In this document: positions 1-7,835 of the stretch, in pieces
Layout: each line of letters begins with the position of its first letter
Position numbering within the stretch: the first letter of the stretch is position 1
From: Faecalicoccus sp.
GTDB taxonomy: Bacteria > Bacillota_I > Bacilli_A > Erysipelotrichales > Erysipelotrichaceae
DNA: 25,653 bases
NCBI GenBank assembly: GCA_017941505.1
Contig: JAGAWH010000082.1
Location: 1 to 25,653 of the forward strand
Direction of reading: 5' to 3'
Program-made: the position numbers and the translations under genes
Notes under the pieces: generated by a model
The model's input: only the letters and a program-made list of their open reading frames with translations
Databases searched by the model: none
Told to the model about the DNA's origin: nothing

Positions 1-13
1 CCTTCAAGAAAGA

Positions 14-127
14 TCCGGTGACGACAGCGAAGTGGACACACCTGAACCCATCCCGAACTCAGAAGTTAAGCACTTCAGCGGCGACAATAGTTGGGCCTGC
101 CCCTGCGAAGATAGCACGTTGCCGGGT
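14..127 (+). rRNA. rrf: 5S ribosomal RNA
   Basis: Recognised by the 5S core (CGAACTCAGAAGTTAAG near 53-69, then the TAGTTGGG loop) and by a closing helix in which bases 15-22 pair with 118-125, allowing G-U pairs, plus T14-G126. The length of about 114 nt is normal. Bases 1-13 are the end of the spacer after a 23S gene that lies outside the window, so this is the tail of an rRNA operon. The exact ends are good to a few bases. Confidence 0.95.
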
Positions 128-151
128 CCTTTTTTTTATGCCTTTTTTTTT
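118..151 (+). terminator. Terminator of the rRNA operon
   Basis: The 3' strand of the 5S closing helix is followed at once by eight T (130-137) and, after a short break, nine T (143-151). No separate hairpin is needed if the 5S helix serves as the stem. The double T tract makes termination here likely, but the stem assignment is inferred. Confidence 0.5.
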
Positions 152-174
152 ACTTCCTTTTTTAATCTGGTTTA

Positions 175-186
175 TTGTGCTAAAAT
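175..186 (+). promoter_or_regulatory. Extended -10 promoter of the DUF1846 operon
   Basis: TTGTGCTAAAAT is an extended -10 element (TGC followed by TAAAAT) with no good -35 hexamer, only a T-rich stretch near 158-163. The same TTGTGCTAWAAT string occurs before the flippase gene (3888) and before divIC (7432), which supports it. It lies 26 bases before the chosen start at 212. Confidence 0.6.
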
Positions 187-211
187 ACACTTCGTAAGTG
201 AGGGAATATGT

Positions 212-1672
212 ATGAAAATCGGATTTGACAATAATAAATATCTTAGACTGCAATCTGAAAACATTATGCAGCGCATCTCACATTTCGGGGACAAATTATA
301 TTTAGAGTTTGGTGGGAAATTATTTGATGATTTCCATGCCAGTCGTGTTTTACCCGGCTTTGCACCGGATTCTAAAATGCAGATGTTGATGCAGATCAAA
401 GATTCCGCTGAAATTGTGATTGCGATTTCAGCTTCAGATATTGAACAGAATAAAATTCGCGCTGATCTTGGTATATCGTATCAGGATGACGTTATTCGCC
501 TTATTAATGAATTCCGTAATGTTGGATTGCTGGTAAGCAGCGTTGTGATTACACAATTTGATGGTCAGAAAGCTGTTGCAGCTTTTAAAACGCGTTTAAA
601 GCGCCGCAAGATAGCCGTGTATTATCACTATCTGATAGAAGGATATCCAACCAATCCTAAAAAGATTATTTCGGAATCAGGTTTTGGACGCAATGATTAT
701 GTAAAAACGACCAAACCGTTAGTTGTGATTACAGCACCGGGACCGGGCAGCGGAAAAATGGCTACCTGTCTTTCACAGCTGTATCATGATAATCTACACG
801 GTATTAAAGCCGGATATGCCAAATATGAGACTTTCCCAATTTGGAATCTGCCTTTAGATCATCCTGTTAACTTAGCTTATGAGGCAGCTACTGCAGATTT
901 AGCCGATGTAAATATGATTGATCCATATCATCTTCAGGCTTACAATACTGTGACTGTGAATTATAATAGAGATGTAGAAATATTCCCGGTTTTAAAAAAT
1001 ATATTTGAAGAAATATATGGAAGTTCTCCATATCAGTCTCCGACGGATATGGGTGTGAATATGGCAGGAAAATGCATTATCGATGATGATGTATGCAGAG
1101 AAGCTGCAATGCAGGAAATTATACGCCGTTATTTCTTTTCGAAAACTCGTTATTTAAATGAGAAATGTACTTATGATGAAGTACAGAAACAGGAACTTGT
1201 CATGAGACAGGCCGGAATTACGGAAGAAACACGTCGCTGTGTTGTTGCGGCAAGAGCCAAAGAAGAAGCTACCGGTACCGTTGCCGGGGCATTGGAGCTG
1301 GAAGATGGCACTTTAATTGATGGTAAAACTTCACGTTTTATGGGTGCATGCTCATCTGTGCTGATGAATGCGGTTAAGCATCTGGCCAATATTGATCCGG
1401 AAATTAATTTGATCAAGCCGGAAGCATTCGGGCCGATACAGAAATTAAAAACAGATTACCTTGGCAGTAAGAATCCGCGCCTGCATAGTAATGAAATACT
1501 CATTGCGCTTTCTTTAAGCGCTCAGACCAATGAAAATGCGGCACTAGCCTTGGAACAATTGAAAAACTTATCAGGGCTGCAGGCTCATATCACATCATCT
1601 GTTTCTGACGTAGATAAGAACACTTATAAATCTCTGGGAATTCAGATGACATACGATGCAGAAAAAAGATAG
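212..1672 (+). CDS. DUF1846 family protein (putative P-loop-like protein)
   Basis: The 486-residue product matches the DUF1846 family in length and wording. It has a YLEFGGKLFDDFHASRVLPG block at about residues 30-50 and a glycine-rich GPGSGKMATCLSQL segment near 175-188 that resembles a nucleotide-binding loop. The family is widespread in Firmicutes; its biochemical function is not established to my knowledge. The start at 212 is chosen because GAGGGA lies 7 bases upstream; the open frame continues back to 32, but that part is 5S rRNA and the promoter at 175-186. The stop is followed by AGGAGG for the next gene, so this is the first gene of a three-gene operon. Family confidence is high; a nucleotide-binding role is inference. 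Confidence 0.9.
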   Translation: MKIGFDNNKYLRLQSENIMQRISHFGDKLYLEFGGKLFDDFHASRVLPGFAPDSKMQMLMQIKDSAEIVIAISASDIEQNKIRADLGISYQDDVIRLINEFRNVGLLVSSVVITQFDGQKAVAAFKTRLKRRKIAVYYHYLIEGYPTNPKKIISESGFGRNDYVKTTKPLVVITAPGPGSGKMATCLSQLYHDNLHGIKAGYAKYETFPIWNLPLDHPVNLAYEAATADLADVNMIDPYHLQAYNTVTVNYNRDVEIFPVLKNIFEEIYGSSPYQSPTDMGVNMAGKCIIDDDVCREAAMQEIIRRYFFSKTRYLNEKCTYDEVQKQELVMRQAGITEETRRCVVAARAKEEATGTVAGALELEDGTLIDGKTSRFMGACSSVLMNAVKHLANIDPEINLIKPEAFGPIQKLKTDYLGSKNPRLHSNEILIALSLSAQTNENAALALEQLKNLSGLQAHITSSVSDVDKNTYKSLGIQMTYDAEKR

Positions 1673-1682
1673 AGGAGGCATT

Positions 1683-1967
1683 ATGGGAAAAGCAATTCCA
1701 AGCTCCGGGGCCGGAGCAGTACGTATCATTTTAAAAAATAAAGAAGATTTTCATTTTGAATTGCGAAATAAAGTAGAAGATGAAGATCGTATTGGTTATG
1801 TGTACGATGTTTTCTACGAAAATGCAGCAGGAACTTTAAATATGTCTGTAATTGATGGTGAAGTTAAAATCGCATCATTAAATTTAGGCTTGGGTAAAGT
1901 TATCACATTAGAAAACGATGCGAATTTGAAAAAACTCTGTAAATTCGTATTAGACAGCGGTAAGTAG
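1683..1967 (+). CDS. Small conserved-looking protein, function unknown
   Basis: A 94-residue soluble protein that I do not recognise. It has no signal peptide or membrane segment and looks like an alpha/beta fold of alternating strands, with a glycine-rich stretch near the start (SSGAGAVRI) and another in the middle (LNLGLGKVITLEN). The start at 1683 follows a perfect AGGAGG at 1673-1678. An upstream in-frame start at 1656 would lie inside the DUF1846 gene and before the ribosome binding site, so it was not used. The gene sits 10 bases after the DUF1846 stop and 1 base before the next start, so the three are probably translated from one message. Confidence 0.8.
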   Translation: MGKAIPSSGAGAVRIILKNKEDFHFELRNKVEDEDRIGYVYDVFYENAAGTLNMSVIDGEVKIASLNLGLGKVITLENDANLKKLCKFVLDSGK

Positions 1968-1968
1968 A

Positions 1969-2268
1969 ATGATTGTACGTCTACACGTTGTTGTGGATGA
2001 TGAATCCTCAAACGTTATTGATGATGTAAAGTCATCACTAGGATCGTTAGCTCCTGCATTTTCATTATCTCCAAGCCGCCCGCAGCCATCTCTTGCCAAT
2101 TGCGCAGAATTCTATGGGACTGCAGATATGGAAATGAATGACATATTGGAGATTCTTCAAAAACTGAATAATGATTGGGATGGGGATGAATATGATTGTT
2201 CTGCCTATGGCTTTAATACAAAGATGTTTCATCCACATGTCTACTATTTACAATTTCAAATACAATGA
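1969..2268 (+). CDS. Small hypothetical protein, translationally coupled
   Basis: A 99-residue protein of unknown function. It starts one base after the stop of the preceding gene with only a weak upstream GGTAAG, so its translation is probably coupled. The C-terminal third is rich in aromatic and acidic residues (WDGDEYDCSAYGFNTKMFHP, about residues 69-88) and looks like a conserved folded core. The middle (about 28-46) is Pro/Ser rich and probably a linker. No catalytic motif, signal peptide or membrane helix is visible. The end of the gene runs into the terminator at 2268. The reading frame is convincing from its position and tight spacing, less so from homology. Confidence 0.7.
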   Translation: MIVRLHVVVDDESSNVIDDVKSSLGSLAPAFSLSPSRPQPSLANCAEFYGTADMEMNDILEILQKLNNDWDGDEYDCSAYGFNTKMFHPHVYYLQFQIQ

Positions 2269-2293
2269 AGGGACCTACTTGGCCCCTTCTTTT
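2268..2293 (+). terminator. Intrinsic terminator of the DUF1846 operon
   Basis: Stem AAGGGACC (2268-2275) pairs with GGCCCCTT (2281-2288) with one A-C mismatch, loop TACTT, followed by CTTTT. It starts on the last base of the upstream stop codon and also covers the stop codon of the convergent gene on the other strand. Confidence 0.7.
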
Positions 2294-3798
2294 CTTATGT
2301 CTTTGATTGTATCACCGAGAGAATCAATAAGATCTTCCGGCATTAAGCTGGCAGCATCTTTTGCGTGATAGGCGCAATATGAATGAATTGCAGCCGCAAC
2401 AGCTGCACTTTGAATAGGATTTCGACACTGCCCAAACATACCCGTAACAATACCTGCCAATACATCACCGCTGCCGCCTTTGGCAAGAGCACTGTTAGGA
2501 TGGTCAAGCACATAGGTTCCATCTTTGGAGAAGATTACAGAGATATCTGATTTTAAGATTACAGTGCACTCCGGATACATCTTTAAAAATTCTTTGGCAC
2601 AGTTAAAAGGATCATTTTTATATTGATCAGTTGTTTTACCGGTGATGTATGACATCTCGCGCAGATGCGGTGTCAATATAGTAGGAGACTTTCTTTTGAG
2701 AAGGGAAGGAATCTTACCTAATGCCCAGCATGCATCTGCATCAATAATAATCGGTTTATCGCTTTGCAGGCAAACCTTTACAAGTTCAACGGCTGCTTCA
2801 TTTCGGCCGATACCGTTTCCGATTGTGATCACATCGTAGTTTTGAATGACACTCTTTAATATCCGGGAAGCCTCCCCGGCAAAAAAGCCGTTTTCTGAAG
2901 GTGCTGTAATGGCCATCGCAAAATCAATCTTTGATGCGATCACAGAATAAATACATTCCGGGATAAACAATGTCAAAGTTCCGATTCCCGATTTATAACA
3001 GGCTTTGGCAGCCATTGAAAGAGCACCCTGCATAGAACTAGATCCGCCAATCATCAAAGCCTTGCCAAAAGTTCCTTTATGCGAGTGATTTGAACGTTTT
3101 GGAAGCATTTGATGAACCAGTTCTCCGGTAATTAGATAAGAAGGTGAATAATTTTCATGCATAGTATTAGGTATACCGATATCAACAGGAATCAATTTTC
3201 CACAATATTTCCGGCCATCTTTGATCAAATGACCCGTTTTTATACAGTCTAATGCCACAGTAATATCCGCATGGACACAAATCGGCATTGCCTCTCCGCT
3301 GGTGGCATGAAGACCGCTTGGTAAATCCACCGCAATTTTTAAGGCGTCTGCCTGATTAATGGCATCAATTATTTCTAAAAAGATTCCTTTTATTTCACGG
3401 TTTAATCCATTTCCAAACAGGCAATCTACTATGACTCCTGCCTCTTTTATCATTGAAAGGCAGCTTTCGAAAGTTAGAATCGGTATATTTAGCTTTTGAA
3501 TAATTCCGTGCTGGATTTTCTGATCCGGGGACATTTTTTCAATATCAGGTGCCGCAACAATTGGATTATAGCCAGCCTGCTGCAGCAGTCTTGCGATGGC
3601 CATACCATCTGCTCCGTTGTTCCCAAAACCGCATACGATAAAGATTTTATCATCCTGTGCACTATTCTCTAATATGATGTCTGTACAGCGCGCGGCCGCA
3701 TGTTCCATTAATACAAGGGAAGGTATGCCGATATCGTGGATCGTGTTGTTGTCAATCGCACGGGCATCATCTGCTGTATGAATAAAAATAGGATGCAT
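2275..3798 (-). CDS. nnr: Bifunctional NAD(P)H-hydrate repair enzyme (epimerase + ADP/ATP-dependent dehydratase)
   Basis: The 507-residue protein has two fused domains. Residues about 1-215 are the YjeF N-terminal NAD(P)HX epimerase (GFGNNGADG near 57-65, VDLPSGLHATSG near 157-168). Residues about 225-507 are the ribokinase-like NAD(P)HX dehydratase (GTFGKALMIGGSS near 242-254, LTPHLREMS, and the catalytic-Asp motif AKGGSGDVLAG). Together they repair hydrated NADH and NADPH. The first domain differs from the usual wording: GNNGADG rather than GNNGGDG, and SGLHATSG rather than SGLDADTG. The start is supported by GAGAGG upstream on the minus strand. It stands alone, divergent from the flippase gene and convergent with the DUF1846 operon. 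Confidence 0.93.
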   Translation of the reverse strand: MHPIFIHTADDARAIDNNTIHDIGIPSLVLMEHAAARCTDIILENSAQDDKIFIVCGFGNNGADGMAIARLLQQAGYNPIVAAPDIEKMSPDQKIQHGIIQKLNIPILTFESCLSMIKEAGVIVDCLFGNGLNREIKGIFLEIIDAINQADALKIAVDLPSGLHATSGEAMPICVHADITVALDCIKTGHLIKDGRKYCGKLIPVDIGIPNTMHENYSPSYLITGELVHQMLPKRSNHSHKGTFGKALMIGGSSSMQGALSMAAKACYKSGIGTLTLFIPECIYSVIASKIDFAMAITAPSENGFFAGEASRILKSVIQNYDVITIGNGIGRNEAAVELVKVCLQSDKPIIIDADACWALGKIPSLLKRKSPTILTPHLREMSYITGKTTDQYKNDPFNCAKEFLKMYPECTVILKSDISVIFSKDGTYVLDHPNSALAKGGSGDVLAGIVTGMFGQCRNPIQSAAVAAAIHSYCAYHAKDAASLMPEDLIDSLGDTIKDIRKEGAK

Positions 3799-3832
3799 AG
3801 TATTTTCCTCTCATTTTTATATTTTCTAATAT

Positions 3833-3841
3833 ATTCTAACA
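3833..3841 (-). promoter_or_regulatory. Possible extended -10 promoter for nnr
   Basis: Read on the minus strand this is TGTTAGAAT, an extended -10 element, 35 bases before the nnr start codon. No convincing -35 hexamer is present at the right spacing. Confidence 0.35.
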
Positions 3842-3869
3842 TGAATAATTATGACAAAAATCAGAATAA

Positions 3870-3899
3870 TTAACTGTTTTTTTCATCTTGTGCTATAAT
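3870..3899 (+). promoter_or_regulatory. Promoter of the flippase-mnmG operon
   Basis: TTAACT (3870-3875), an 18-base spacer, and TATAAT (3894-3899) preceded by TGC, giving the extended -10 string TTGTGCTATAAT. The coding start at 3922 follows after AAGAGG. Confidence 0.75.
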
Positions 3900-3921
3900 A
3901 TTTCCTCAAGAGGATAAATAT

Positions 3922-5553
3922 ATGGAGAATAACGAATCGAAAGTTAAAAAGTCAATTATATTAAGTGGTTTAGTCGGTACCGGCGGTATGTTTATCGCTA
4001 AACTGATTGGAATTGTATATGCGATTCCTTTTTCAACAATCTTAGGTTCCAGTACCTATATGGGTATATATGGACAGGCATATAATATCTATTCTTATGT
4101 GCTCAGCGTATTTACATCGGGTTTTCCGTTTGCGGTTGCCACACTGGTCGCAAGGTATACAGTTTTAGATGACAATAAGACGGTATTATTGGTGAAAAAG
4201 ATTGCTCTTGCCGGACTCACCATGATGGGCTTTGTCGGAATGATTTTCTTGATGGCGATATCGGGTGTCATTGCACCTATGATGGTAGCCCAGGATGCCG
4301 ATGTCATGGCAAACGCTATTCGAGTTTTATCTTTAGCGGTCTTCTTAGTTCCTGTTCTTTCATCCTTTAGAGGCTTTTACCAGGGACTTAAGGAAATGGG
4401 GCAGTATGCCTTTTCACAGGCTTTTGAACAGTTATTCCGTGTCGGTTTCCTCTTATCTGTATGCTGCATAATGGTTTATGTCTTGAAAATTGAGCGTCAA
4501 TGGGCTTTGTATGCATCTGTTTTATCTACATCGGTTGCCGCAATAGCCGCAATTCTTCAATTTGTGAATTTTGACCAGAAGGCATGTAAGCCGATTTATA
4601 AAAAGGCAGCCCAGCAGAAAACACCCGCTCAAAATCAGAATAAAGTAATACGCCAGTTTGTGATTTTGGCGATTCCGTATATGATCAGTGCTGTATTCAG
4701 CTATTCACAGCAGATCTACAATGCGATTTTACTGCCGATAGGATTGAAGATGCATTCTTACACCAGTGCTGAGATTACGACCATTATTTCGGCAACAAAC
4801 TATGTCGGTGTAAAAATTACCGCTATTCCTTTGATTCTCGGTCCGGGCTTTACAGCGGCTATTATTCCGCATATCACCGAGGCCCTAACAAAAAGAGACC
4901 GTCCTTTGATCCGCAAGAACATTCTGGACTGTTTAAATGTAGTACTGTTTATCGGTATTCCGGTGTCTTTCTGTATCTATTTATTTGCCGGACCGATTAA
5001 CTATGTTTTGTTCTATACAGATAATTTGGAAATTAGTACATTTGTATTATCCTGGCTGGCTCTGGAAGGCTTTTTAGGTACTTTATATCCTGTCACCAGT
5101 AACTTATTGATGGCTTTGCAGTTGAAAAAAAGCTGTATTCGCAGACTCATTATCGCAACCATCTTAAAAGGTGTTGTCTTAGTTCCGTTGACTGCGATGC
5201 TTGGCTTTGCGGGTTCTGTATTAGCTTCGGTAGTCGGAGATGGATACTTTATTTTAATGACTTTATTTGAACTAAAAGGAAGATACAACATTGACTATAC
5301 AAAGACTATGATTGTAGTAGCACGAATCATGGTTGCGATTTTTGCGATGTGGTTAGTATCCTCGCTTTTAAATATGTTAGGATTATCTGCTGTATCGGGA
5401 TCAAGAATCATGGCATTCTTTGCGATGGCACTGAATGGTATTGTCAGCGTAGCCGTATTCCTGGGTGTTTCCATACTCTTGCGTATACCGCAGAATGTTT
5501 TCCATGTTGAATTGGATGGGTTAGTAAATAAAGTGTTGAGAAGAGGTGCTTAA
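3922..5553 (+). CDS. ytgP: YtgP/MurJ-like lipid II flippase (MATE-like, polysaccharide export family)
   Basis: A 543-residue integral membrane protein with about 14 hydrophobic helices and short charged loops, the size and pattern of B. subtilis YtgP/SpoVB-type flippases of the MOP superfamily. The N-terminus (AKLIGIVYAIPFSTILG near 26-42, then GIYGQAYNIY and GFPFAVATLVARY) closely follows YtgP, which moves lipid-linked peptidoglycan precursor across the membrane. A basic, Gln/Lys-rich loop (about residues 219-244) separates the two halves. The start follows AAGAGG with good spacing. The stop codon touches the start of mnmG with no gap, so the two genes share a message. Confusion with a sporulation-type SpoVB paralogue cannot be excluded. 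Confidence 0.88.
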   Translation: MENNESKVKKSIILSGLVGTGGMFIAKLIGIVYAIPFSTILGSSTYMGIYGQAYNIYSYVLSVFTSGFPFAVATLVARYTVLDDNKTVLLVKKIALAGLTMMGFVGMIFLMAISGVIAPMMVAQDADVMANAIRVLSLAVFLVPVLSSFRGFYQGLKEMGQYAFSQAFEQLFRVGFLLSVCCIMVYVLKIERQWALYASVLSTSVAAIAAILQFVNFDQKACKPIYKKAAQQKTPAQNQNKVIRQFVILAIPYMISAVFSYSQQIYNAILLPIGLKMHSYTSAEITTIISATNYVGVKITAIPLILGPGFTAAIIPHITEALTKRDRPLIRKNILDCLNVVLFIGIPVSFCIYLFAGPINYVLFYTDNLEISTFVLSWLALEGFLGTLYPVTSNLLMALQLKKSCIRRLIIATILKGVVLVPLTAMLGFAGSVLASVVGDGYFILMTLFELKGRYNIDYTKTMIVVARIMVAIFAMWLVSSLLNMLGLSAVSGSRIMAFFAMALNGIVSVAVFLGVSILLRIPQNVFHVELDGLVNKVLRRGA

Positions 5554-7407
5554 ATGTCGTATGACGGTGTAGTAGTAGGAGCCGGCCATGCAGGTATTGA
5601 AGCCGCTTTGGCAGCCTGCCGCATGGATAAAAAAACGGCCCTTGTTACATTAAATATCGATATGGCCGGATCAATGCCATGCAATCCGGCAATCGGTGGT
5701 CCTGCCAAAGGAATCGTTGTACGAGAAATTGATGCACTTGGCGGAATGATGCCTATCGCGGCTGACCGCACAGCTCTGCAGTTTAAAATGTTGAATACGA
5801 CAAAAGGTCCCGGTGTCTGGTCCATGCGGGTTCAAAGTGATAAAGAAGAATATAAAAAGTTTATGAAAAATGTTCTTCTGAATACTGAAGGATTGGATGT
5901 CGTTGAGGGTGCATGTCATTCTATCCTTGCAGAAGATGGTAAGATCATTGGTGTCAAATTAGAAGATGATCAGATTCTATATTCAAAAACAGTCATTCTC
6001 ACAACCGGTACCTATATGACAAGTAATGTTCTTAGAGGACACACTTCCGAAATATCCGGACCGGAAGGACAGCGGACTGTGAATACCTTATCCGAAAGCT
6101 TGAGAAATAACGGAATTCGAACTTTCCGTTTAAAAACCGGAACACCTCCGAGAATCTTAAAAGATACCATAGATTTTTCTAAATCAACGGTTCAGCCGGG
6201 AACAAATTCTTTTTTACGCTTTTCTGAGACAACAAAAAAAGAGGATGTACTTCCTTTTGATGAACAGGAAGTATGCCATTTAATATATACAACACCAAAG
6301 ACTCATGAAATTATTCATGAGCATATCTTAGATTCTGCGATGTATTCAGGCCTGGTAAAAGGGGTAGGCCCCCGCTATTGTCCAAGTATTGAAGATAAAC
6401 TCGTACGCTTTGCGGATAAAGAAAGACATCAGCTCTTTTTAGAACCGGAATCGAGATTTTTGGATACAATCTATGTTCAGGGCTTTTCAACATCGATGCC
6501 AATTGATGTCCAGGACCAGATGGTGCACTCCCTTCCGGGATTGGAAAACTGTACGATTGTAAAGTATGCATATGCCATCGAATACGATGCCGTGGATCCT
6601 TTGCAGATGAAGCAGTCTCTGGAAAATAAAATTGTTTCCGGTCTTTTCACCGCCGGTCAGATCAACGGTACCAGCGGTTATGAGGAAGCTGCCGGTCAGG
6701 GCTTGATTGCAGGTATCAATGCCGCTTTAAAATGCGATCATAAGCCGCCGTTTATTTTGCGAAGAGATGAGGCATATATCGGAGTTATGATTGATGATCT
6801 CTGTACCAAGGGAACCAAAGAACCCTATCGTCTTCTAACATCCAGAGCGGAATATCGTTTATTATTGAGACACGACAATGCCGAAGAGCGCTTGTTAGAA
6901 AAAGGGTATCAGGTTGGTGTTGTAGATCAGTCCAGATACGATGCTTTTAAGGCAAGAATGGAAAACATTGAGACGGTTCGTGAAGAACTTGAAAATGTGC
7001 GCATCAAACCGGGCCAGGAAATCGATGAGTATTTAATATCGCTTGGCTTTGAAAAGTTAACACATGGCTGTTCAGCTGTAGAACTGTTAAAAAGACCAAA
7101 GGTAACAATAAAGGGATTGGAGCCTTGGATTGGACACTCTGTTGATGAAGATATTGCGAAATCCATCGAGATTTCTATAAAATATGCAGGATATATCGAA
7201 AAGGCAAAGCGGGATGCATATCATCTGCAGCAGATGGAGCAGATACGCTTACCTGAAGGGTTAGATTACTTACATATGGATAATCTGGCATTGGAGGCAA
7301 GACAGAAATTAGATGCAATCCACCCTGAAACTTTGGGCCAGGCTTCACGTATTTCCGGCATCAATCCCAGCGATATCGCCATCTTGTCTTTGTATGTAAA
7401 AAAATAG
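5554..7407 (+). CDS. mnmG: tRNA uridine-34 5-carboxymethylaminomethyl modification enzyme MnmG
   Basis: A 617-residue FAD-binding protein that, with MnmE, modifies U34 of tRNAs reading split codon boxes, using FAD, NADH and methylene-tetrahydrofolate. Visible motifs are the Rossmann GAGHAG (residues 9-14), the family signature MPCNPAIGGPAKGIVVREID with Cys43, GPGVWSMRVQSDK, and the second conserved Cys276 in GPRYCPSIEDK. The C-terminal helical domain that binds MnmE and tRNA is complete. TrmFO, a shorter relative, lacks this length. The start abuts the flippase stop, with GAAGAGG inside the upstream gene's end as ribosome binding site. mnmE and rsmG, frequent neighbours elsewhere, are not in the window. 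Confidence 0.96.
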   Translation: MSYDGVVVGAGHAGIEAALAACRMDKKTALVTLNIDMAGSMPCNPAIGGPAKGIVVREIDALGGMMPIAADRTALQFKMLNTTKGPGVWSMRVQSDKEEYKKFMKNVLLNTEGLDVVEGACHSILAEDGKIIGVKLEDDQILYSKTVILTTGTYMTSNVLRGHTSEISGPEGQRTVNTLSESLRNNGIRTFRLKTGTPPRILKDTIDFSKSTVQPGTNSFLRFSETTKKEDVLPFDEQEVCHLIYTTPKTHEIIHEHILDSAMYSGLVKGVGPRYCPSIEDKLVRFADKERHQLFLEPESRFLDTIYVQGFSTSMPIDVQDQMVHSLPGLENCTIVKYAYAIEYDAVDPLQMKQSLENKIVSGLFTAGQINGTSGYEEAAGQGLIAGINAALKCDHKPPFILRRDEAYIGVMIDDLCTKGTKEPYRLLTSRAEYRLLLRHDNAEERLLEKGYQVGVVDQSRYDAFKARMENIETVREELENVRIKPGQEIDEYLISLGFEKLTHGCSAVELLKRPKVTIKGLEPWIGHSVDEDIAKSIEISIKYAGYIEKAKRDAYHLQQMEQIRLPEGLDYLHMDNLALEARQKLDAIHPETLGQASRISGINPSDIAILSLYVKK

Positions 7408-7415
7408 AAATTATC

Positions 7416-7443
7416 TTTGCAGAAAAAGTGATTGTGCTATAAT
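7416..7443 (+). promoter_or_regulatory. Promoter of divIC
   Basis: TTTGCA (7416-7421), 16-base spacer, TATAAT (7438-7443) with the TGC extension. It carries the TTGTGCTATAAT string seen before the flippase gene. It starts just after the mnmG stop, so divIC has its own transcription start. Confidence 0.75.
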
Positions 7444-7463
7444 GATTAAGGGGATATTTTAAA

Positions 7464-7787
7464 ATGAGAAATAAGGGGAAAAAACAGACGAATAAAAAAA
7501 CGCTTCGTATGCTTGTGAGCGCTGTTCTGGTAATCGGTTCAGGTTTGTTGATTTGGTCCGGTGTGCAAGATCTTAAGACCACCATTGACCTTAAAAACAG
7601 CATTGCCGAAAATACAGTTGTTTCTCAAGAATTAGCGGATGAATTATCTGAATTGAAACAGACTAAAAAGAATTTAACGAATCCGGACTATATGAAATAT
7701 TATGCCCGTGGTGAATATATGGTCACCAAAGAAGGAGAACAGGTATTTAAATTTCCAAGTTCCGATTCACAATCTGAAACGAAATAG
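7464..7787 (+). CDS. divIC: Septum formation initiator DivIC/FtsB family
   Basis: A 107-residue bitopic membrane protein. It has a short basic cytoplasmic tail (residues 1-15), one transmembrane helix (about 16-36), then a helical coiled-coil-like stretch (about 38-72) ending in the family block NPDYMKYYARGEYMVTKEGE. DivIC forms a trimer with FtsL and DivIB that activates septal peptidoglycan synthesis. AGGGGA lies 9 bases before the ATG. The gene stands between mnmG and an SDR-family gene with its own promoter and terminator. Family assignment is secure; FtsB and DivIC are orthologous names. Confidence 0.88.
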   Translation: MRNKGKKQTNKKTLRMLVSAVLVIGSGLLIWSGVQDLKTTIDLKNSIAENTVVSQELADELSELKQTKKNLTNPDYMKYYARGEYMVTKEGEQVFKFPSSDSQSETK

Positions 7788-7814
7788 AGCATGGCTTTAA
7801 GCTGTGCTTTTTTT
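7788..7814 (+). terminator. Terminator of divIC
   Basis: Stem AGCATGGCT (7788-7796) pairs with AGCTGTGCT (7800-7808) through two G-U pairs, loop of three, followed by seven T. It begins one base after the stop codon. Confidence 0.8.
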
Positions 7815-7835
7815 AGTATAAGGAGAAAGGGAAAT

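Noticed and set aside
32..211. N-terminal extension of the DUF1846 reading frame into the 5S rRNA
   Set aside because: The stretch is 5S rRNA, its terminator and the promoter; the start at 212 has its own GAGGGA site and matches the family N-terminus.
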